A stretch of DNA of 64,000 nt, from contig NC_045139.1 of the NCBI RefSeq assembly GCF_008831285.2, positions 33,827,706 through 33,891,705 on the forward strand, written 5' to 3'. The notes under the pieces were generated by a model. That model was not told where the DNA came from. It made no database searches and worked only from the letters and a program-made list of their open reading frames with translations. Positions 34,112-47,588 of this stretch are shown in pieces (positions within the stretch are counted from its first letter, which is position 1; every line of letters starts with the position of its first letter). The stretch comes from Nymphaea colorata (taxonomy: Eukaryota > Streptophyta > Magnoliopsida > Nymphaeales > Nymphaeaceae). A program made the translations under genes and the position numbers.

Positions 34112-36560
34112 ATGAGATCTATCCCCCCATAGGTTTGCACTGAAGGCATGTTCTTGTCTTTCATAGCACTGTCAAGACAACTATGTCAATATGTTGATAA
34201 GGTATATATTAATGAATGGGTTTGCATTTTCCTGCTATCAAAGTGCTAGATGATCCCATCTATTTTTTCTCCGAAAAGAAGAGCAATCATTTAGGCCCTA
34301 ATAGAATAAAAAATTCAGAAACAAAATTCTACCTCAAAATGGAATTGGAATGATTGCATCCAATTCTAATTTCCACCCATGTTTGATAACTTGGAATCCT
34401 GGTTTCAGAAACAAAAATGCCCTGTTTGATTTAAAAGATATAAAATTTTGGAATTGGGAGAGCTTTAGATTGACATGAAACTGCTAAAACCTTCTAATGT
34501 AAAAGCACAACTTTGCCTAGCAATTTAAAAATCCAACAAAAAAACGGTTGTGATGAAAAATAACTATAAAATTAATATTGAAGCAACATAACAGTAGGTC
34601 GACACTGAGAATTTATCTAGCATTTTTGCAAATTACAGCAACAAATTTTTTTTAAAAATATATAAGCATGACACAATTGGAAGAATGAAAACTCAGCTAA
34701 GCCTTCTTCATGACAGAAGCAGGTACACAAAAAAAATCTGAAATCTATTTACTATAACTCTACTGCACTTTTTTTATGTCAATAAATCTGAATCGGCTCC
34801 GCTGCGTTTTTATGATTGCATTGAAATATCTGAGAGCAAGGGCCAAAAGAAGATCAATTATCACAGTTTAGATTCATTACTTAGCCAAGTGCAGTTCATT
34901 TCGATCATTATTAACCCCAATAAGACTGAGGTCGCCAAGATCTATCTATGTCCCTTCAAGATGCCCGAGCAAACATTCCCCCTACACCTGAAGAAAATGC
35001 AGTGCTTTCTTGTCATTTTGTTGTTATTTTCCTTTCTAAAATTTAAAAAGCAGTCCTCATTCATGTGATGGAAACACATACTGTAATAATAAGTGGAAGA
35101 TAAGCTCTACATGCTTACAAAACTTGAAAGAACGTGGGAAACCTACCTCCATGCGATTCACATAAGGCTGCTTTGGGGCAGTCATAAATGACATTAATTA
35201 CAATATTGAATGTGGGTTGCCTCCTATATGTGTGTGACTTTAATATTCCCCTTGAATAGACTTTCTTCATTAGTGGTAGTCTAGTGGACAAGGTGACCAA
35301 CACTGTTGCACAATGTTGGAAGACATTAACACCACTTTGATATATTGCGGTATGATGTTAAGGACATTCTGATTTAAGTAAAAGGTTTCCTACTGTTTTT
35401 CAAGAAAGCATGCATGTAGGCTATTTTATAGCATGACACGATCGATGAGTAACAACCAGGTCTGGTTCCAGTCAACAGGAGTTGACGTACATTGTTATCC
35501 ATGTCTTGATGCCCTTGAGCTATGCACTGATCAGAATAGAGAAGCCATGTAAAATTTTCCTTATGTTTTGAGAAGACCAAAACTCACTCGGCTAACTTTT
35601 TGAGTATGTGACTGAGAGAAGTGAGGTAAGTTTTGATGGAATACTTGTTGGCACAAAGCAATCAAACATGTTTTTGGTAAATAGTTGATTGTAAAAGTAA
35701 TCTTCTCTTGACAAAGAGAAAAGTTGTCACATGTAAATATGACAGGCATGAGAACTTGAACACTCAAATAGTAAAGTGGAAATGATGGTAACAAAAATAC
35801 ATATAAAAGTTAAGATGACATGAAATGAAAGCAAGCATGACTTCTTAGCACATGGATATTATCTTTGGCAAAGAATCAATATGGAAGGACACAGTTAAAA
35901 AAGGAAAGTAATCTTGATATAAAAAAAGCAAGAAAATATGATTAGTTATACAAAGTTGATTTTGCTTCGTCTCAAGTTGTGTAACTGAGTTGAAGACCCA
36001 CATAAGAACTAAGAAATTCATAGATTACAGAATCTTTGAAGGCCAAATAAGAAAGAGCAAGAAGACATCAACATGGATACATAGTAGGGGTCAAGAGGAA
36101 GAAGAAGAAAAGCAAAATTGAACGAGGAGAAAAAATTAAAAGAGATTGAAGAAGCTGATGTAAAAAAAAAAAAAAACCAATTCTACAACACCCCAATCCC
36201 CAAATCCCAAGAGTCAACCAAATTATTTTCTGGATTTGTAACTCAACTAACTTTCCACACCTTTCCTACTAGCCATGAGCATGACCATAAAACATGAATT
36301 GTCGACCCAAATTAAATCAAAACTGAGGTCCCGATAACCTATCAATTAAAAACTGAAAACGACCTATAGAAAACTCACTACAAAATTAATGCAGCACCCA
36401 AGTCAAAGATCCTACACATGAGCAACTGAATTAAGTAGCCGCTCTATGTACTGATCATAGCCCGAGGCATACCTCCCATCGGTAGGACCTCTATTGTTAT
36501 TTCCAAATTTCCAGTTGCAAACAAAATACAGAGTAAGGCTTAAACAGCCACTCTGTAAAC
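34112..36560. other. Intergenic, nothing recognised
   Basis: AT-rich sequence with only short frames. Sequence near 34290-34470 resembles subterminal parts of cut-and-paste elements (repeated ttggaatt and ctgtttgattt) but I found no paired end. Confidence 0.5.
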
Positions 36561-36567
36561 AGACTTG

Positions 36568-37140
36568 TGTATGAGATATTGAAAAAGTGAGTGGACAAAC
36601 AAATCGGCAGATAAAAAATTAGAGAAACCAAAATCACACAGAAGACAGCAAATTACGTGGTTCGATAGGCTGTTTCCCTTCCTACATCCACGAGGAGAAC
36701 ACAGCAGGATTCACTATTATATGCAACATCAAGTACAACGGCATCAGAGATACGAAACAAGTAAACCCCTTACAAAACAGTACTGCTATGCAGTGACTCT
36801 CTGCCCCCAAATGCTCCCTCTGTCATCTGTATATTTTCCCCCCTTCAAAACTGAAAACATACCTGTTTTTATAAATACAGAGTAACTGCCCAAAAAACCT
36901 TCACAAACGTGATGATCTTCAAAAGGACGAAGATCACTCGATCACCACGCTCCACCATTGGGATTACAGCACCTATTAATGAAGAAACTGCAGCAAGAGA
37001 GAGAGCTGGGTAGTGGAGGCTCCATGTTTACAGAAGCTCCACCAAAATAGCAGACCACAACAAAAAAGAAAGAGAAGGGGAAATCGAACCCTTACATAAA
37101 GTGAAAGAGGGTTTTTGAACAAAAACAATGCCCATTGTTG
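36568..37140 (-). mobile_element. Probable copia-type solo LTR (ends uncertain)
   Basis: The opening TGTATGAGATATTGAAAAAG, read on the minus strand, resembles the 3' end of many plant copia LTRs, and attacgtggttcgataggctg is typical LTR interior. The pentamer ACTTG occurs at 36563-36567 and 37141-37145 and could be the target duplication, but the right end reads TTG rather than CA. No internal coding sequence is present. Confidence 0.4.
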
Positions 37141-37904
37141 ACTTGTATATGACCAAGTCAAAATAATAGCACCCTATGTATAGTTCATGGCATACTAGGG
37201 AGGTTCCGAAAATGAAAAAAATAAGAAGAATAAAGGGGCTGCTGGAGCAGCCCATCTATGCATTGGCCGATGCACACCTCCTGTCAAGGGACAGAAACAG
37301 AGAGAGGGGAAGGGAGGGAAATAGTGGAGAAGATAAAGAGAAGGACATATCTACTGTCAGAGACAAAAGAATTGAAAGCAACAACGGTGGCTGCACATCT
37401 TATAGGTGGATGAAAGAAAAGAAAAAAGTTTCTGTGGAAAAGAGGGTTTGTTCGGGAGGTCAGAGACTATTTCGTGGGGACGGGGAAAACTCAAGGGCTC
37501 TTCCAAAATTTTGATTCTGGAATTAATATTGCAAGGTCAGATGTTAATTCTAGTATTCTGATTCCGGAATCGATCTACAATTACAGAATCAAAATTCTGT
37601 GTTTGGTTAACCAATTGCCATTTTCTCAAAAACTAGAATTTTGATTCTAAAATTCCAGCAATTATTGTGAATGAAACACCCTTGTAATGAAGTACCATCC
37701 CATCATTATGGTTCACTGCTCATGGTCTCTTGAATGGCATCATGGCATATGCCTGTACTTGGAACAATTTGTGTTTACATTGACCTTGGGTTGCTCAAAT
37801 GTTTATGCTGCACTACAACAATTTTAGCTTTTCCCAACAGTCCTAGCCATCAGAAAATACCTTCTCAAGGCATCAGAAATATAATTCCTAACACTTGAGG
37901 GGCC

Positions 37905-38560
37905 ATCTGCTAAACTTCCATAGGAAAAAGTCATCCTGTAGCTAACTGGTGTCTTCACTTAGCTATTAAGGATAAACTTATTAGTTTTTGCAAACTTCAA
38001 GTTGGGGTACTAGTTGGGCCAATAGATGTGAGATTTCTAAAGAAATGACTGAAACGGCTGATCATCTTTGTGCATTGTAAGAAAATGAAGCTTATGTGGC
38101 AAATGGTGGGCATCAAGTTTGATCATCATATTCTTTTCAAGCAAACTATTAATGAAATGTGGGAGTGGCAGAAGAAGCAACCGTTTAAAGAAAAATGGTA
38201 GAAGAATGTGAATTATTATGTCCCCTTGGTTATTTGGTACTTGGAAGCATAGAAATGATATCCTCCATGGTAATTCTTCGTTTGCTACTGCGGACCTTTG
38301 GTCTTGTATATCGGAAAGATGCAAAAATGTTGCTTAGCTGCCATAAAAAGAACGAGACGCTCCATGAAGGCATAGGGTTATCGCTTAAATTTTGGAATTA
38401 GGCCTGACCGTTGACCCTCTTTCACTAATTTTGATTATACTATCTGTATCTCTAGCAGCTGTGATACTGTCACACAGGAAATTGCTGCTCTTGTGAGATA
38501 CGTCTTAGTTAGGTTTCTATTCAGCACAAGCTAGTGGCTGAAGATGTTCTGGCTCACATT
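37905..38560 (+). pseudogene. LINE 3' fragment (zinc-binding module and downstream)
   Basis: Plus-strand pieces read HLAIKDKLISFCKLQ, WANRCEISKEMTETADHLC (zf-RVT-like), then WLFGTWKHRNDILHGN (about 38230-38270), a motif that follows zf-RVT in plant LINE ORF2. Several stops. It is separate from the LINE at 29165-34111. Confidence 0.62.
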
Positions 38561-40497
38561 TTTGCCCTACTCCATTACAGCAACATGGTAGGGGACTGCC
38601 CAATTTAATGGGGTCCTAGAACTATAGTAAGAAGAAGTAGACAAAGGAAAAACATATAATGTATTGGTGTGCCTATCCTTGATGTGACATACAGAATGTG
38701 TATGGCACCAAATTTTCAAGGGGGAGGAGCACAAGTGTGTATCATGTGAATGCATGTATATTTCAATGTATGCACCACCACAAAGAAGGGGGAATAATCA
38801 TGTCTTCGTTATGCTCTTGCATCCATTAGTATAAAGAAATCAAATGAACTTAGAATTAAGAAATGTGATGGATATAAAATTTTGTAAAATTGGACATAGA
38901 AGTCCAAGAACGCATAAATTCTCAAAAAGCCTAAAAACCCATATTGTAGGCCACTTACTACAGAGTAATAAAAACAGAAGCATCTTGAACCTTTTATTTT
39001 GTGAATTTGTCACTATATAACTTGAAAAAGGCTGTCCACTTATGAAAAGTATAATTCACTTAATGTAGGGATGAAGCAGGATATCCACAGGTAAGGTCAC
39101 CAAACTTGATTTTCCAAAATTTTCAGCAAAAGATACTCTCAGATGGATTTTAAGGCACATATTTTTTTGCCTTTCAATTGGCTTGCTACCAACCAGTCAC
39201 CCTCAAAACCATTCATTTGAGGAATGAGTTAAGCAAGTTTGTCTGGACACTATGATCCATTTCATCCTATTGGCTTAGACTTACTTTGATGCAGAGCTGA
39301 CCTTTATTAAACAAGCAGGCATGGTAAGGGAGTATCAGTCTAAATTTGATGCCATGAGTAGCATTGCGGTTAGGTGGCTGAAGGAAGCACTGATAGGTGC
39401 ACCCTGAAGAAGCACTACCAAAAGACCTGCTCAAAGTGCTTTGAGGTGGTAAGCAAAAAAGATTAATAGTTCGTGATCGAGAGTAAGGAACATAAACTGA
39501 AGAAGAACAAGGAGCATGGAATGTCAAGGCCTGGGAAAAAGAGCACCAAATCCAAACAGCAAAATGATGTTGGTGAAGCCAAGAAAAATAATCTGAGCAA
39601 ATGAAAGAGTGGATGTGACAAGGATTGTGCTACCACTTTTAATTCATCTTCTTCACACAAAAAAAAAAAAAACAAAAGCTTTAATCCATTGTGCTGTCTC
39701 GATCGACCAGAAAAATTTACCAGATTAACATAATTTTTTCCCAAAAAAGATACTTTTGCCAAAAGAATACTTGAGAAAAATCTCACCATTAAAAACTCAA
39801 AAATGATATTTTTGACTATATAGGAATTTGTCAACATTAAAAAATTTACCGTATACTGCTAAATATAAATGCCACATGGCTTATGGAGTGGCATCATTAT
39901 TCCATATCCTCCCTCTCCAATCTCTTACTCTTTTACAATTGTATATTCTATTGAGTTTGATGACATGTTTGTCTACTCATACCAATTTGTCTTCTCCTTG
40001 CTCCAATAAAATCATTTGAATGACAGGCTTGAGCTAAAAAAGGAGAGGTTCGCTAGTAACAATTCTGTTATACCTGTGATAATTTGCTCCACCGTTTGGC
40101 TGAACATATTTCAACCTCAATTGTCGAACTAGGAAAGAGCTTTTCCACCATTCCTCAGCCTCCAATTGATCATAAAATGGATCTCCTTCTAACCCCATGT
40201 CATACTATAAAGACCCTAAAATTTTCCATTCAGTCTGAAGATGATTCCAAATTTTATAAAGAATTTCCCAAAAAAAGTTGTGATGAACTTCAATTTCAAA
40301 GTGAATTTTGAACCTCAAACTCAATAGTGGTTCCAAATTAAGGTTTTAAACCCAAATTCAATTACAATTGTTACTTGGAATCTAAATTTAGGGTTTAGAC
40401 TTAAAACAATGTTTTATGCCTTGAAATTTCATAGATTCTTTGTTTGTAATATTTTCAAGATCTTTGGTGCTTGTTCTAGACTATTGAAATGACATTA
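38561..40497. other. Intergenic, nothing recognised
   Basis: AT-rich; only shadow frames. No repeat ends or RNA genes seen. Confidence 0.5.
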
Positions 40498-40500
40498 AGG

Positions 40501-42801
40501 GGGCGTTTGTTACGCCGGAAAAAGACTGTTCACTGAGAAAAATATTTCAAATATTCAAAATTTTTCCATCCTAACAAACGCAGGGAAATTTTTTTGACCG
40601 TTGAGGTCGATTCTGGAACTTTTTTTCCGGAAAAAAATTTCCACCTGGAGAGACGGAAATTTTTTTCCGGAAATTTTTAAGCGACCGTTGGGGCACGGTC
40701 GCGCGTTTCGCTTCTTCCCTCAGTCGCCTCTCGCAGCCGCAGCCCTCTTCGTCTTCGTCTTCACGCAGGCCATTTCGTCTTCTTCTCTTTTTTTTTTTCT
40801 CGCTCTCCCTCTTTCAATCTCGCTTTCTGTGGCACCCTTTTCTCCATTCCACCCATGTAAGGATTTTAATCACGGCCCATTCGATCGTCTTCCTCTTGCA
40901 GGGTTGCAGAAATCGCGTCCCCTCATCAGTGTGCTCACCGTCAGCACTTCAGCAGCATTCATCTTCTGCCAAGTTCGAGCCAGTCGACTGAAGCTAGACG
41001 ACCCTCTTGCTTCGTGTGCGTTCCTGTTTCAGGTCATATTTCTCTCCTGCTTTTTCTCTGTTCCTGTTGATTATTTGCAAGGTAAGATTGTAAAGTTGGG
41101 AGGCAGTCTGATTCTGTTCTTTATCCTGTTTCTTTTGTTTTCCCCAAATCTCTGATTCTTTATCCTGCGTGCAATTGACATCCGAAGATGTCAAAAATTT
41201 CTCTGGGTGGAAGAATTTGCAGAAAGAGCGTCCTACTGATGTACATATGTTGGCTCCCGTTTCTTGTTTCTTGTTTCTGTGAGGTGGGCGGGACCACTGA
41301 TTGTTTTACACTTAAGGCAGTTTGTCCTAAGTAAATATTAGAAAAGGATCTGTTCTAACTTCACTTTGAAACTGATTTCATTGTGGAGTAAGGGCAGGAC
41401 CTAATTGATCCGATGGATGGCCTCCCTCCTCCCTCTGGTCCGGAAGCGTTTTCCTGCTCGTTCAGGGCAAGCAAGCATACTTTTTGTCTTTTTGAAAATC
41501 TTTGGAAAAGCAAAACGGAGTTGAAAAGAAAAGGAAAAAGAATAACCAGGTTGATTTTTTAATTTGCTGAACAAGGATGTTCTCGGGTTCAAATTTTAGG
41601 GCTTTTAACTTGGTGCTCTCCGTTCCAGGCCAAGTTCTGCTTGTATCATTCAAGCATGAAAAGCTTGCATTTGGAAGCCAATTGTTCCTGTGCTGAGTTA
41701 TATCACCAGCCTATGGATAGGATTGGCTTCTTACCTATTTATACTCATTCAAGCATGAAAAGTTCTCGGGTGATATATTCTCATTCATCAGTCCAATCAT
41801 TGTGTAATTTCTCTATTTAGCATCTAATGAAAATAGTTAAATATAATGGATCGGTTGTCATGCTGCTTTAGAAGTGATCATTTACTCTTTATTATCATCT
41901 TTATTATTATTGTTATTGTTATTTTATATCACAGAGAGAGGGAACGAGACAGGAACTGAAATCTTTTGCATACTACAAAATCACATTCTCTACATGTTTG
42001 AGGTTTGTTTATGTTATATTGTTGTTAGTTTTTGTACTCAGAATATATACGCTCAATACAATTTAATCTCTGTCAAAATGTGATGTTTATGTTTATGTTT
42101 CCAGGACTGATCGAAGATGAAGCACCGACATCAGTGTGACGTATGTTCGAAGGTCATGCAAGTGGAAAATTTGATTTTGTTTGAGTTTTTTTTTTTTGTT
42201 ATGGTGGATGCGTGCAGAGACATTGCAAATGTACTTGCTTCTATAGATACTCTACACATGCACTTGGCTTTGTATTGAACGTTGAAGCTTTTCTGAACAC
42301 TGATGGGAATATGTAAATATTTTGTCACTTATGGGAATATGTATGTGGTTTATTTGGTGTTGTAGACTTTATAGTGAAATTCTGATATATATCCAATGAA
42401 TATGGTTCCTGTATTTATGAATTGTGCGTAGATGTTGATTAAAACATTTGAGAATCATTGTATTTATAGTATCTTGATGCGTGGATATGTTCTTCAAACT
42501 TTACTGCAGATACTTTTGTTCTTGTAGGAAAAAGACTCGAAATTGAGGGTTTTTTATATTTGGTGTGGTTAATCTGGACAAATGTTTCTTTATTATCAAA
42601 CTTAGAATTAATTTTCTGGAAATCTGAAAATATATTTCTGTACCATCAAACTCAGAAATATAGAATTGGAAATATATTTCTGAGTCATCACACACACAAC
42701 AAAATTGGAATTAGAAAGATTTTTCCCATTCCATTTTTCCATTTCCCATATTTCCAGCAATATATTTCCAGAAATATATTTCCAGGCCATCAAACAGCCC
42801 C
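40501..42801. mobile_element. PIF/Harbinger-like non-autonomous element carrying host-type sequence
   Basis: Left end GGGGGCGTTTGTTACG, right end reverse-complemented GGGGCTGTTTGATGG, flanked by TAA at 40498-40500 and 42802-42804, the 3-bp target typical of PIF/Harbinger. 'atcaaac' repeats near the right end (42594, 42645, 42788) support a subterminal repeat. The interior is not transposase. It begins with G+C-rich and CT-rich 5' UTR-like sequence (40680-40860), followed by splice-like sites. Confidence 0.65.
40902..42278 (+). other. Exon-intron-like segment inside the PIF-like element
   Basis: An exon-like block ends at a strong donor (GCAAG|GTAAGA, intron from 41082). An acceptor TTTCCAG lies at 42098-42104. 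Just after it, ATG 42117 opens 53 codons to TGA 42276-42278 (start MKHRHQCDVCSKVMQVENL), with a CxxC pair. This could be a captured host gene start or a small transcribed unit. The family is not recognised. Confidence 0.3.
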
Positions 42802-42804
42802 TAA

Positions 42805-44240
42805 AGAAGTTTGTGACAGGTGAATAGAATCAATAGATAGAGAAGTTTGTGACATATGAATAAGGTATTTATTTTTTTGGGTGCATAGACACATTAGAGA
42901 TTTTGAATGCTTTTGATGGCCTTTTGGACTCACCAATGGACTGCTGAGAAAGCTTGAGGCAATTTGTTCATGCAAGAACCACTTGATTTTTGCTTGTTTA
43001 AATTTATGACATTTAGTTGTTAAATGCTTGAGCATGATTGCTTCAACCTTAATAGATGGGCAGTTCTTTTTCGAGATGAGGTATAAACCATGCACAGATG
43101 GTGACAAGATTGTTTTCTGAAAGTGCAATGTGGAAAAGAATCCAGTAGTGACATCAAGCCATTGTGGAAAGCAGGATTTTCTTGTATGGAGGACTGTGAC
43201 TTTGGCTGGCTATTACAACATGCTGGCCAAAGTTGCTACCTTTTTCTGGACATGCTTTTCCCACCATTCTACAATAGCTGAAAAAGCAGTTTGAATACTT
43301 TTAATACACAATATGATTGAGAAGAAAATGGATAAAAATTTCTTTCTCACTCTTGCATAAATGCATTCAATATATTATTTTATTGGAGAAGGAATGTAGA
43401 TACATTTTTAGTAAGAGAATATGGCTTTATATAGAGCTCAAACAAGGAAGTACCAGAACAAGGAAGTACCAGTCCCTATAAAAGGTAATTATATCTTTTC
43501 AAGTCCAAGCTTACACCTCTCAGTAAATTTTAAAGTATAAAGTTGCAACTCTTCACCAAATAAGGTCTCTTTAAAGAACTTGTTTGTTTATATGCACCTT
43601 CACTTTTGAAATTGGATTTTATGTATCAAGTACAAAACTAATTACAAATCAATATTGTAACACTTTGGTCTTGCCTATCTGACTTAGGCTGCCACTGCAG
43701 CTAAAATCTCATTTATACATGTCAAAGATATGAAAGCCCAAACAAGGGTGTGTTCCTAAATTTTTGTTCCTATCTCATGGGTCTCTTTCTGAATAGCAAG
43801 CAGAAGCTTTCTCAAGCATAAAAGATGTGTCTATCAGGTGTACAACTATAGAACTTTTTTGTATTAAAATCTCCATACATGAATTGAGATTGATGGTTTA
43901 GGTTCCACCAATTCTACTAATATTTTTATTGATTTTATTCTAACAACGTTTCTATTGATAACACTATTCTACAAATATTTTTCTCATCCTAAGTCCTAAG
44001 CCCTTTCCATAAGCACCAACATTATGGTTAGAAAGGAATATCTCATAAGATGCTTACTTGTCATACTAGCTCCATGTTCAGAAAAATGAAAAATTTGCTT
44101 GTGGCGTGGTCAAGCCAAAGCTTTTTTAAATATATATTATGTAGCACTCTCAGTGCAATTGTGTAACATTCACTTATTTCAACATAATCATTGACAAAAA
44201 CAAAAGAATGAAAGCAAATTAGACAACCAAAAACATGCAA
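42805..44240. other. Intergenic, nothing recognised
   Basis: AT-rich with no supported gene. A 21-base direct repeat (aacaaggaagtaccag...) occurs near 43441-43470. Confidence 0.5.
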
Positions 44241-44281
44241 CTCAACATAATAGGGATGAACATCTTTCATCCAAAGCACAA

Positions 44282-45012
44282 TCAACGATGAGGGCCATCA
44301 TGCTTCTTATGATCCTTCTTATGTTTGACATCATCAAGGTTCTTGTGGTCGTTCTTATGTTTGTTCTCAAGATGCTTATTATGATCCTTCTTGTGTTTGT
44401 AATCATGATTCTCTTTGTGATCTTTCTTGTGTTTTTCATCACCATGCTCTTTATCATGCTTTTTGTGTTTGTCATCATCATGCTTCTTATCATCCTTCTC
44501 GTCTTTGTCATAGTCATGTTCCTTGTGATTATTTCTTGCTTTTGTCATCATCATGCTCCTTATGATCCTTATTTTCTTCCTTGTCATTATGTTCCTTGGG
44601 GTCGTACTTCTTGTGCTTGTCATCATCATGCTCTTTGTCCTTTTTTTCTTCTCATCATCATGCTCCTTTTCATCTTACTTGTGCTTTTCATGGTTGTGCT
44701 CCTTATGATTTTTCTCATGCTTATCAAGGTCATGCACTCTACGATTTTTCTCGTGTTTGTCATCCTCATGCTTCTTATGGTCCTTGCGATCCTTATGATC
44801 ATGATCTTCATGACGATCCTGGTGTTGGTCATGCAGATTGTGGTGATGTTTGTGATCCTTCTTGTGGTGATGGTCTAAATGCATCTCATTGTGGCCATGG
44901 TGGTGGTCATGATTGTTCTTCTCATGGTGGTCTTTGTGTAGGTCTCTAGCTCCTGTTAGGCATTGATATACAGAAGGCAGTGGCTAGGATAAGAACAAGG
45001 AGTGTTGTGATC
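44282..45012 (-). pseudogene. Broken gene for a secreted His/Lys/Asp-rich repeat protein
   Basis: On the minus strand a signal-peptide-like stretch (TLLVLILATAFCIS, about 44975-45010) is followed, after a +1 shift, by a long His/Lys/Asp/Glu-rich repeat (HHEKNNHDHHHGHNEMH, then many KHKKDHKEH-like units) ending HDGPHR at TGA 44282. Lesions: no ATG before the signal stretch (GTG where one is expected), a frameshift near 44955, in-frame TAA at 44675-44677, and a pair of compensating shifts between about 44640 and 44540. Such composition suggests metal or polyanion binding in the wall or apoplast, which is inference. No named family is recognised. A neighbouring TATA box supports that this was a real gene. 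Confidence 0.55.
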
Positions 45013-45123
45013 CTCTTTTTTGCACAAGAGAGGTATTTGGGAAGGTAAGGAAGGGAAGTAGCCGAGAAGAATAAAGGGAGTTTGTGAGGCTATGATTAAC
45101 AAAGAGAGATGGAACTGACCCCT

Positions 45124-45130
45124 TTATATA
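45124..45130 (-). promoter_or_regulatory. TATA box of the His-rich gene
   Basis: TATATAA on the minus strand, with AAGG following, about 120 bases before the signal-peptide-like segment. Spacing and orientation fit a promoter for that gene. Confidence 0.55.
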
Positions 45131-45584
45131 GCGAAGCATTCATGTACTATTAATTGATTGACCTTTCATTATTCTCAAAGAAACGAAGACGCACAAGCAT
45201 GCACATGCTCTAATAATACAGCTTTTAACCCATGATTTTCTTCTTCTAGCAGTTTACTTTTGAGTTAACTTGGTTGATGTTTTGAATTCTTTTATTGGTC
45301 GACTTTTCCTTGTCTGGCACATTTGTATTCTCCCATTTTTTGCCACTTTCATCAACATCATCCATCATTTATGGCATATTTAATAATTAATTAAAAGACT
45401 TTTGGCCTTTACTAAGATCAGTTATTAAGTTGTTGTTGATTGCTTTGAAGCTTTTTCTTGAGCATGGTACATCCACGAAGGTAAGACGTGACAATTCTTT
45501 GAATGTAGATTTGGTTAAAATGAATGCAAAATATAAAAACAATAAAAAAAGATGAACCGATTTGTTTGAGATATCCGGTGACTC

Positions 45585-45589
45585 TCTCC

Positions 45590-45647
<58 letters not shown>

Positions 45648-45648
45648 G
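45585..45648. repeat. (CT)n(TA)n microsatellite
   Basis: CT units followed by long TA runs with one interruption. Confidence 0.93.
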
Positions 45649-45649
45649 T

Positions 45650-46870
45650 TACTATTCTCTTTCACTTGTTGATACCCATTGAGAATTGGGTTCTTCCCTT
45701 GGTGATGCACATTAAGCATTGGTAGTTTACCCCACATTAAGCTGTCTGACACTAGTCCATTTAAGGTAGATATTCAATGCCAATATGTACATAAATTACT
45801 AGTTTAGCCTTCCTTTGAAATTTTGTGTGTTAGTTTTCAATGGCAAAAGTTTTGTTGTTTAGCATTGCGTGATATAAAAATTGAAAATAAATTCTCAGGG
45901 TAACCATTGTAGGCACCAGAAATTCATTCACATTTGTGCATATCATATGTCAATTTTTATGTTTTGTAATATACTCCCTGCTAAGATTATGATGATTTGG
46001 ATTGTATATTTTATTTCATTGAACCGTAACCATACGGGTAGATCATATAGAAAAATATATCATAATCGATGCCTATAAAGGATATACTGATATACATATC
46101 TACATAGATGGAAAAGAAAATGGATAACAAGGTGATGGTCCCATACATATATATGTGTGTGTGTGTGTGTACATATCAAGTTACTTGGTAGTTACCCTCC
46201 AAAATGAAACATGTTACAAGACCCTTTAACATGTTTGTGAAAATGAATCCATGTATATCTAGCACCGTTTCATGTTAACAAGCTTTTCATTTGACAAGTT
46301 GCAATCAATAAACTAAAAGAAAGAGCAGTATGACTAATTGATCAGTTGAATCTCTTAAAAAATCCGTCCAACATTTTCATCAGAGCACTTTTACATCTAT
46401 AAACTACAAATACAATAAAAAGGAAGGTAGCCCACTTAGTGGGCAATAAAGATCAAGACGACCATTGCAAATGGTTCACGTGCAACCAGTCTTGGAGAGA
46501 GGCATGCCCAAATGAGCTCCCACAAAATTTTCACCCATTTTACATGCCTAATAGTCCAAAACATACTTCTGCACCAAGCTCCTGCCCTTCAGAATCTTCA
46601 AGTATTGCAATCAAGATCCAACTTTATTGATATACCATCAATGTCCTGACCTATTATTGGACTAAGGCTTCCCCTCAAATGTCACTATAGCAACCTCCTC
46701 CACCTATATGACAACATGGAGAAGCACGTTGATCATCATTACATATGCCTAGCTAGAAGACACAATGTGCAACACAGGTGAAAATAATGAAAAGGGTAGC
46801 AAAGAAGCAAAATGACATACCTAATTTGCAAGATCAACTCTACTAAAGTTCTCAATTTCTTTACTTAGCT
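45650..46870. other. Intergenic, nothing recognised
   Basis: AT-rich, with a (TG)n run near 46151-46171. The short frame at 46439-46630 has no recognisable motif. Confidence 0.5.
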
Positions 46871-46872
46871 CA

Positions 46873-47555
46873 TCAAAGTTCACCACAACGACCACCTAGA
46901 GTTATCATCTCTAAACTGATCTCATCCGCTATCAAGTTCAAACTATCCAAGTTCCTCTTCCACTCGACCAAAAAGTAAATCCCCCACCCCACCATATCCA
47001 ACCCCATCAGCATAAACAAAGACTTCAGCAAGTTCAATGCCAAAGCTCCAAAAACACAGATTGCTTCAAAAGCCACAAAATACCTATCTTTAATTGATGA
47101 ACCTATGCTCTACCGATCTCCAAACCCAAATCACCAAATTAAAACAAAATAAATAAAGTAGAAAAAAGAAAACAAAAATCCATCATGAAGCCAACAACAA
47201 ATACAACAAAGAGAAAACTCCAACCTAATCAGATTCAGACATATTTAATTGTAGACTAAGCAAACTATGTACATTCAAATTTTCAAAAGAGACAAGAAAC
47301 AAGTTGATGCACCACAAGCAGCAATCAACAAAGACCAGAGACAAGTTATTGACAGAAGGAATCAGGCCTAACAGTTTTGAAGGTTTGGTGGGGAATACTG
47401 GAAAAGACAGTCAACGAAGGACCAGACTCAAAGAGATAACAAAATAGAGAGAGAGCTAAGAGAGAAAGGTAGTCTGCATCATCGATGCCCTAATGAAACA
47501 CTAAAAAAGGAAAAAAGAGAAGTCGGCCATGGAGCTAGAGCTGGCACATACAAAT

Positions 47556-47588
<33 letters not shown>

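Noticed and set aside
37176-37514. 112-codon plus-strand frame
   Set aside because: Lys/Arg/Glu-rich, low complexity, no start context, domain or splice support.
34287-37680. Possible cut-and-paste element with ttggaatt-rich ends
   Set aside because: The proposed ends (aggccctaatag and gaatgaaacaccc) do not pair and I found no target duplication.
40601-41155. 184-codon plus-strand frame
   Set aside because: It runs through the transposon end, UTR-like sequence and a probable splice donor at 41082, with no domain. Probably not a protein as read.
44288-44878. 196-codon plus-strand frame rich in Leu/Ile/Val/Met
   Set aside because: It is the antisense of the His/Lys/Asp repeat (CAT, CTT and ATC codons); the minus strand with its TATA box is the better reading.
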